DNA from: Arthrobacter sp. SDTb3-6
GTDB taxonomy: Bacteria > Actinomycetota > Actinomycetes > Actinomycetales > Micrococcaceae
Length of the DNA: 64,000 bases
Assembly: GCF_013376095.1 (NCBI RefSeq)
Contig: NZ_JAAMFN010000002.1
Location: 1 to 64,000, forward strand
Reading direction: 5' to 3'
Shown: positions 59,032 through 64,000 of the stretch, piece by piece
Numbering within the stretch: the first letter of the stretch is position 1
How the letters are laid out: every line of letters starts with the position of its first letter
Notes under the pieces: model-generated
The model's input: the letters and a program-made list of their open reading frames with translations, nothing else
Told to the model about the DNA's origin: nothing
Databases searched by the model: none
Made by a program: the position numbers and the translations under genes

Positions 59032-60357
59032 CTACGGCCCCACGTTCGCCGATGCCGGCTGCACCGGTTCCCGCGCCGGTTCCTGCGCAGCTTGCTGAGC
59101 CGCTTCCCGCGCGGCGGCGGCATTCGCGCGGGCGCGTCCCCGGGCCGCCCCCAGCACCAGGTACACCACCGCTCCGGTCAACACGCCCCAAAACGGTGCC
59201 ACGACGCCAAAGGGCGCAATGCCCGAAGCGGTGACGATCAGGGTGGCAAAGGCGGCCTCGACGGCGGCCGGTCCCTTGCGCTCCGTCTTGAGCATGTCCA
59301 GCATGGACGACTGCAGGGCCCCCAGCAGGGCCACCCCTGCCATGGCCGTGATGAGCTCGCGGGGAACCGCCGCAAACAGGTCAAGGATGGTGGAACTGAA
59401 CAAGCCAAAGCCGATGAAGAACACGCCGCCGGCGGCCCCGGCAACATAACGTTTCGCGGGATCCTCGTGGGCCTCGCGGCCACAACAGATTCCAGCCGTA
59501 ATCGCCGCCAGGTTGATCGCATGGGAACCGAACGGCGCAAAAAGCACACTGGCCACGGAACTTCCGCCGAGCAGCAGCCTGTCATTGGGCTCGTAGCCAC
59601 TGGTCCGCATCATGACCAGGCCCGGCCCGTTCTGGCCGGCCATGGTCACAATGAGCAGGGGAATGGAAATGCCCATGACGGCCTGGATTGAAAACGTGGG
59701 AAGCGTGAACACCGGCTGGGTCAGTGCAAGCGTCAGCTCGGGGCTGTGTGCCTGCCCCACCGCCACGGACAAGAAAACGCCCGCTCCCAGCGCCACCGGC
59801 ACTGCGTACTTCGGGCACAGGCGGCGGGCCACAAAATACGCCGCCACGAGTCCGCCGGCAACCACCGGGGAGGCCAGCACGGCACCGGTGGCATTGAGCA
59901 CGAACGGCAGCAGCACCCCGGCCAGGACCGCGGCCAGGATCGGCCGGGGAACCGCGGCCAGCAGACGGCCAAACAATCCGGTCAGGCTGAGCACCAGTCC
60001 CAGCAGGCCGGCCACAATGTAGGCGCCAACGGCATCGGAAAAGCTGTAGTTTCCCAGCACCGTCAGCAGCAGCGCCGAGCCGGGAACCGACCAGGCCACC
60101 ACGACGGGCTGCCGGGTGAACAGGCTGAGCACCAGGCCCACGATCCCGCTGCCCACCGAGACTGCCCAGACCCATGAAGCGGTCTGTGGCTGGCTCAGGC
60201 CGGCCCTTTGGGCGGCCTGCAGGATGACCAGCATCGGACCGGCATAGGAAACCGCCACCGCGATGAGTCCGGCACAGACGGCACTGAGCGAAAGATCGCC
60301 CAGCAGCCCGGGGGCCCTGCCTCGGACGGCGGCTCCCGCCTTTTTGCGTTCCGGCAC
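59032..60357 (-). CDS. benE: Benzoate/H+ symporter, BenE family
   Basis: About 441 residues from GTG 60357 (AAAGGCGG upstream); a TTG at 60486 lacks a site. Eleven to twelve membrane helices. BenE motifs: SVPGSALLLTVLGNYSFSDA, VPRPILAAVLAGVLLPFVL, TMAGQNGPGLVMMRTSGYEP and LFAPFGSHAINLAAITAGIC, the conserved unwound-helix regions of this nucleobase-symporter-like fold. The C-terminal 40 residues are Ala/Arg-rich and cytoplasmic. It imports benzoate for the dioxygenase encoded divergently. The gap to benA is 302 bp. Confidence 0.9.
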   Translation of the reverse strand: MPERKKAGAAVRGRAPGLLGDLSLSAVCAGLIAVAVSYAGPMLVILQAAQRAGLSQPQTASWVWAVSVGSGIVGLVLSLFTRQPVVVAWSVPGSALLLTVLGNYSFSDAVGAYIVAGLLGLVLSLTGLFGRLLAAVPRPILAAVLAGVLLPFVLNATGAVLASPVVAGGLVAAYFVARRLCPKYAVPVALGAGVFLSVAVGQAHSPELTLALTQPVFTLPTFSIQAVMGISIPLLIVTMAGQNGPGLVMMRTSGYEPNDRLLLGGSSVASVLFAPFGSHAINLAAITAGICCGREAHEDPAKRYVAGAAGGVFFIGFGLFSSTILDLFAAVPRELITAMAGVALLGALQSSMLDMLKTERKGPAAVEAAFATLIVTASGIAPFGVVAPFWGVLTGAVVYLVLGAARGRARANAAAAREAAQQAAQEPAREPVQPASANVGP

Positions 60358-60659
60358 GATGTGGCCGCCTTTCCGATGGTGGGAAACCGGTCGCAGCTGC
60401 GCCCCGGGCGGCGCGTGGCCGGACAGAAGTTGCGGGGCACGGACCGTGTCCGGCCCAACGTTACGGTGCCGGGGAAACACAGACAAATACCAAAAAAGTC
60501 ATGATTCATACCTGAAACACACTATTGAGGAACCCCTGGCCAAGCCTAGGCATATGTCCAGTGTGAGGTGCCCCACATGATGTCAAGGTGGACTCCATGG
60601 TCTTTCCACCCATCGGGTGGACCAGGGCGTCAGCGCCACTACGAAGGATGGAGCATACC
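60358..60659. other. 302-bp divergent benE-benA control region
   Basis: Gene-free apart from unsupported upstream start codons. It holds an AT-rich stretch near 60480-60520, a CRP/GlxR-like 16-mer at 60562-60577 and the ribosome site AAGGATGGAG of benA. No BenR-type regulator gene is in the window. Confidence 0.5.
60562..60577. promoter_or_regulatory. CRP/GlxR-like binding site upstream of benA
   Basis: TGTGA-N6-CCACA differs by one base from the actinobacterial GlxR/CRP consensus TGTGA-N6-TCACA. It lies 83 bp before the benA start. Confidence 0.45.
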
Positions 60660-62021
60660 ATGACTGAAACTTTAGACACCGTCTCGGCCCTGCTGGACGA
60701 CGCACTCGTCGACAGCCCGGAGACCGGCAAATTCCGCGCCAACCGAAGCATCTTCACCGACGAGGAAATCTTCGAGCTTGAGATGAAGCACATTTGGGAA
60801 GGCAACTGGGTGTACCTGGCCCACGAATCCCAGATCCCCAACGTCGGTGACTACCTCACCACCAACATCGGCCGTCAGCCGATTGTCATTTCGCGCAACA
60901 AGGAGGGCGTGCTCAACGCCATCATCAATGCCTGCAGCCACCGCGGGGCGATGCTTTGCCGCCGGAAGACCGACAACCGCACCACCTTCACGTGCCCGTT
61001 CCATGGCTGGACCTTCAACAACTCCGGCAAGCTGCTCAAGGTCAAGGACTCCCGCGGCGCCGGCTACCCCGAGGGGTTCAACAAGGAAGGCTCGCACGAC
61101 CTGACCAAGGTGGCGCGCTTCGAATCCTACCGCGGCTTCCTCTTTGGTTCACTGCGCGAGGACGTCAAGCCCCTGGAAGAACACCTGGGCGAATCCACCA
61201 AGATCATCGACATGATCGTGGACCAGTCCCCGGAAGGCCTTGAAGTCCTGCGTGGTTCCTCCACCTACACCTACGACGGCAACTGGAAGCTCCAGGCTGA
61301 AAACGGCGCCGACGGCTACCACGTCTCGGCCACCCACTGGAACTACGCGGCCACGCAGGCGCGCCGCGCGTCCGGCGAGTCCAGCAACGAGACCAAGACC
61401 ATGGACGCCGGCGGCTGGGACAAGCAGGAAGGCGGCTACTACTCCTTCGAGAACGGCCACCTGCTGCTGTGGACCCAATGGCTGGATCCTGCCAACCGCC
61501 CCCTGGCCGAGAAGCGCGACGAACTGGTTGCAGCCCACGGCGAGGCGAAGGCCGACTGGATGATCGGCATCTCCCGCAACCTCTGCCTCTACCCGAACGT
61601 GTACCTGATGGACCAGTTCTCCTCGCAGATCCGCCAGTTCCGCCCGGTCGCCGTGGACAAGACCGAGGTCACCATCTACTGCATCGCCCCCAAGGGCGAG
61701 TCCGACGAAGCCCGCGCCAACCGCATTCGCCAGTATGAGGACTTCTTCAATGCCTCCGGCATGGCCACCCCGGACGACCTGGAGGAATTCCGCTCCTGCC
61801 AGAAGACCTACATGGCCACCGCCGCCAAGTGGAACGACCTCTCCCGCGGCCAGGCCCACCAGATCACCGGCGCTGACGAGAACGCCAGGAAGATCGGCCT
61901 CGAGCCAATCTCCAGCGGGGCGCGCACCGAGGACGAGGGCCTGTACCCGATCCAGCACGGCTACTGGCTCAAGACCATGCGCAATGCCGTTGCCACCGAA
62001 CAAGCCGCCGCAGCGAACTAG
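60660..62021 (+). CDS. benA: Benzoate 1,2-dioxygenase, large (alpha) subunit
   Basis: 453 residues from ATG 60660 (AAGGATGGAG). Rieske domain (about 45-150) with ligands Cys92/His94 (ACSHRGAML) and Cys112/His115 (TCPFHGW). The catalytic domain has the mononuclear iron ligands His221 and His226 and the bridging Asp218 in [15 protein letters not shown]. With benB it forms the oxygenase that turns benzoate and O2 into cis-1,2-dihydroxybenzoate-1-carboxylate. The benzoate assignment, rather than anthranilate or toluate, is supported by the linked benE and a three-gene oxygenase/reductase set. Toluate activity cannot be excluded. Confidence 0.92.
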   Translation: MTETLDTVSALLDDALVDSPETGKFRANRSIFTDEEIFELEMKHIWEGNWVYLAHESQIPNVGDYLTTNIGRQPIVISRNKEGVLNAIINACSHRGAMLCRRKTDNRTTFTCPFHGWTFNNSGKLLKVKDSRGAGYPEGFNKEGSHDLTKVARFESYRGFLFGSLREDVKPLEEHLGESTKIIDMIVDQSPEGLEVLRGSSTYTYDGNWKLQAENGADGYHVSATHWNYAATQARRASGESSNETKTMDAGGWDKQEGGYYSFENGHLLLWTQWLDPANRPLAEKRDELVAAHGEAKADWMIGISRNLCLYPNVYLMDQFSSQIRQFRPVAVDKTEVTIYCIAPKGESDEARANRIRQYEDFFNASGMATPDDLEEFRSCQKTYMATAAKWNDLSRGQAHQITGADENARKIGLEPISSGARTEDEGLYPIQHGYWLKTMRNAVATEQAAAAN

Positions 62022-62038
62022 ACGTAAGGAAGCACACC

Positions 62039-62569
62039 ATGACCGCCATAGCCACCACCGAGTTCCAGGCCAGCACCGGAACGGTGACACTTCAGGACGT
62101 CAAGCAGTTCCTCTACCAGGAGTCCCGTTTCCTGGACGACCGCGACTTCGACCGATGGATCGACTGCTACCACCCCGAGGCCACTTTCTGGATGCCCGCC
62201 TGGGCCGACGACGATGCGCTCACCGAGGACCCCCAGCGGGAGATCTCGCTGATCTACTACGCCAACCGCGGCGGCCTGGAAGACCGCGTTTTCCGCATCA
62301 AGACCGACCGCTCCTCGGCCACCAGCCTGCCCGAGCCCCGCACCGGGCACAACGTGACCAACGTGGAAATCGTTGCCAGTGACGGCGACAGGGTCGATGT
62401 ACGTTTCAACTGGTTCACCCTGTACTACCGCTACCAGAATGTCGACACCTACTTTGGCACCTCGTTCTACACCATCGACTATTCCGGCACCCAGCCGGTG
62501 ATCATGGCCAAGAAGGTTGTGTTGAAAAACGACTTCATCCACCACGTCGTGGACATTTACCACATCTAA
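62039..62569 (+). CDS. benB: Benzoate 1,2-dioxygenase, small (beta) subunit
   Basis: 176 residues with the cystatin/NTF2-like fold of ring-hydroxylating beta subunits: VKQFLYQESRFLDDRDFDRW, CYHPEATFWMPAW, then the anti-parallel strands ending DFIHHVVDIYHI. It has no catalytic residues and stabilises the alpha3-beta3 hexamer. It starts 17 bp after benA with TAAGGAAG as ribosome site. The stop is directly followed by two hairpins before benC. Confidence 0.92.
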   Translation: MTAIATTEFQASTGTVTLQDVKQFLYQESRFLDDRDFDRWIDCYHPEATFWMPAWADDDALTEDPQREISLIYYANRGGLEDRVFRIKTDRSSATSLPEPRTGHNVTNVEIVASDGDRVDVRFNWFTLYYRYQNVDTYFGTSFYTIDYSGTQPVIMAKKVVLKNDFIHHVVDIYHI

Positions 62570-62628
62570 CCAGTCCCCGTCCCGTGAAGGGGCCCGGACT
62601 GGTTGCGGGGGCGGCGACGCCCCCGCAA
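62570..62628. other. Two consecutive stem-loops between benB and benC
   Basis: First: CCAGTCC (62570-62576) with GGACTGG (62596-62602). Second: perfect 11-bp stem TTGCGGGGGCG (62603-62613) with its complement (62618-62628) and a GCGA tetraloop. No T-run follows. The first stem begins at the base after the benB stop codon. Confidence 0.7.
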
Positions 62629-62684
62629 CATTTCCAGGTACCAACGGCCGTACCACCTGCACTATTTTGAAAAGAGCCCCCCTC

Positions 62685-64000
62685 ATGACCTATCAGGTTG
62701 CCCTCGCCTTCGAGGACGGCATTACCCGGTTCATTAAAGTTGGACCGCGCGAAACCGTTGCCGACGCCTCCTACAAGGCCCGCATCAATATTCCGCTGGA
62801 CTGCCGCGACGGCGCCTGCGGCACCTGCAAGTCCTTCTGCGAGTCCGGAAAATTCGACGGCGGGGACTACATCGACGAAGCCCTCACCGAAGACGAGGCC
62901 GAAGCCGGCTACTGCCTGCCGTGCCAGATGGTCCCCGAGTCCGACCTCGTGCTGCAGATCCCCACCACGTCCGACGTCGCGAAGACCGCCGCAACCACCT
63001 ACTCCTCGACGTTGACCGAGATCCGCCGCATCTCCGAAACCACCTACGCCTTCAGCCTTCACGTCGAAAACCGGGGGGACCTGAATTTCCTGCCCGGCCA
63101 GTACGTGAACATTGAGGTTCCGGGCTCGGGCGGGCAGACCCGCTCCTACTCCTTCAGCTCCGGCCCGGAAGTGGAGACGGTCTCCTTCCTGATCCGCATC
63201 ACCGACGGCGGATTGATGTCCACCTACATGCGCGACGTGGCCCAGGTCGGGGACGCCATCAATTTCACCGGCCCGATGGGCAGCTTCTTCCTTCGCGAGC
63301 CCAAGCGCACCTCCCTGCTGCTGGCCGGCGGCACCGGCCTGGCCCCGCTGCTGGCCATCCTGGAGAAACTTTCCGGCATGTCGAACCCGCACCCGGTCCA
63401 CCTCATCTACGGGGTCAACACCGACACCGACCTGGTCGAAATCGACGTCCTCGAGGACTACCGGGCGCGCATCGAAGGCTTCACCTTCGATACCGTCGTC
63501 GGCGACCCGGCCAGCAGCGCGGAAAAGAAGGGCTACGTCACCAACCACTTCCAGCCGCACCACCTGGCCGACGGGGACGTGGACATCTACCTCTGTGGCC
63601 CGCCGCCCATGGTCGAGGGTGTCCGCCGCCATCTGGAGGGGGAGGGCATCAAGCCGCAGAACTTCTACTTCGAGAAGTTCGCCCTGGCGGTTGTCCCCGA
63701 TGCCGCCCCCGCACCGCAGGCGCCGGCTGCCGCAGCTCCGGCAGCGGAAGCAGCAGAGCCGCCGTCCACCCTGCCCGCCTATGAAATCGGCGAGGAGCAC
63801 GCAACATTCCAGGCGCAATTCGACGCCCGCATGGCCTTGGAACTGGCCATCGTTGAACTGACCATGGGCAAGCTGACGCCCGAGCAACTGGTCGAGTTCA
63901 AGGTCCTGGCCCAATTGGCCGGCAAGACCCTGGACGGCGAGAAGTTCGTGAACGCCGAGGAATTCACCGTCACCAACGAGGCATTCCACCAGTTCCTGTT
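62685..64000 (+). CDS. benC: Benzoate 1,2-dioxygenase reductase (C-terminus off window)
   Basis: 438 codons are open from ATG 62685 to the window end, with no stop. Domains: plant-type [2Fe-2S] ferredoxin (1-100, Cys40, Cys45, Cys48 and probably Cys80; CRDGACGTC), FAD-binding barrel (about 105-205, GQTRSYSFSSGP), NAD-binding domain (about 210-335, LLLAGGTGLAPLLAIL, YLCGPPPMVEGV). Proteobacterial BenC ends near residue 340. Here a 20-residue Ala/Pro linker (about 345-365) leads to an extra helical region (ELAIVELTMGKLTPEQL) that runs past residue 438. The reductase passes electrons from NADH to BenAB. Confidence 0.93.
   Translation, partial: MTYQVALAFEDGITRFIKVGPRETVADASYKARINIPLDCRDGACGTCKSFCESGKFDGGDYIDEALTEDEAEAGYCLPCQMVPESDLVLQIPTTSDVAKTAATTYSSTLTEIRRISETTYAFSLHVENRGDLNFLPGQYVNIEVPGSGGQTRSYSFSSGPEVETVSFLIRITDGGLMSTYMRDVAQVGDAINFTGPMGSFFLREPKRTSLLLAGGTGLAPLLAILEKLSGMSNPHPVHLIYGVNTDTDLVEIDVLEDYRARIEGFTFDTVVGDPASSAEKKGYVTNHFQPHHLADGDVDIYLCGPPPMVEGVRRHLEGEGIKPQNFYFEKFALAVVPDAAPAPQAPAAAAPAAEAAEPPSTLPAYEIGEEHATFQAQFDARMALELAIVELTMGKLTPEQLVEFKVLAQLAGKTLDGEKFVNAEEFTVTNEAFHQFL

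Overview
The window looks like chromosomal DNA of a high-GC Gram-positive, most likely an Arthrobacter-like member of the Micrococcaceae. The evidence is strong GC bias at third codon positions with long antisense shadow frames, frequent GTG/TTG starts, actinobacterial gene families (RNase J, UPF0158, alditol oxidase, ROK and SorC regulators, a three-gene benzoate dioxygenase with an elongated reductase) and 'GGTCTCGACAGGCTCGACC'-type intergenic repeats. GC was judged by eye, not counted. I saw no tRNA, rRNA, CRISPR array, transposase or integrase.

Layout. 1-5 kb: a cut-off flavin-dependent (LLM-class) oxidoreductase, a 46-residue basic protein and a heterodimeric ABC exporter. 5-8 kb: a SorC-family regulator, then an ACC deaminase gene divergent from a GntR regulator, with a perfect 16-bp palindrome between them. 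8-17 kb: a LacI-family repressor divergent from a seven-gene carbohydrate operon (binding protein, two permeases, two Gfo/Idh/MocA dehydrogenases flanking a TIM-barrel isomerase and a ThuA-like protein), with CGAAA-N2-TTTCG-type operators before both arms. This looks like an oxidative 3-keto-glycoside pathway. 17-22 kb: a ROK regulator and an alditol (xylitol) oxidase divergent from xylA-xylB, together a possible xylitol -> xylose -> xylulose -> xylulose 5-phosphate route. 22-24 kb: MarR regulator, NADPH/F420-type oxidoreductase and an OsmC protein. 24-24.8 kb: gene-free DNA carrying two copies, exactly 287 bp apart, of a block of four related palindromes.

24.8-29.4 kb: an ABC-F ATPase, a DoxX-like membrane protein behind a 9-bp-arm operator, UPF0158, a 48-bp perfect inverted repeat (shared terminator) and RNase J. 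29.5-37.3 kb, all on the minus strand: a six-gene block of binding protein, double permease, ATPase, MFS transporter and a CitA/CitB-type two-component system. 37-41 kb: a heptad-repeat membrane protein and a Tat-exported PhoX phosphatase. 41-52 kb: amino-acid permease, a 34-residue membrane protein, FUSC exporter, MFS plus M20 amidohydrolase pair, a second OsmC protein, another amino-acid permease and a GlcD-like FAD oxidase.

52-58.7 kb: a complete Wadjet anti-plasmid system (jetA-jetB-jetC-jetD) with overlapping genes. It is followed convergently by a small orphan protein resembling a C-terminal helical segment of type I restriction HsdR. 59-64 kb: benzoate uptake (benE) divergent from benzoate 1,2-dioxygenase benA-benB-benC, with benC cut by the window end. 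The window is mainly a catabolic and transport region in which nearly every module has its own adjacent regulator, plus one defence operon.
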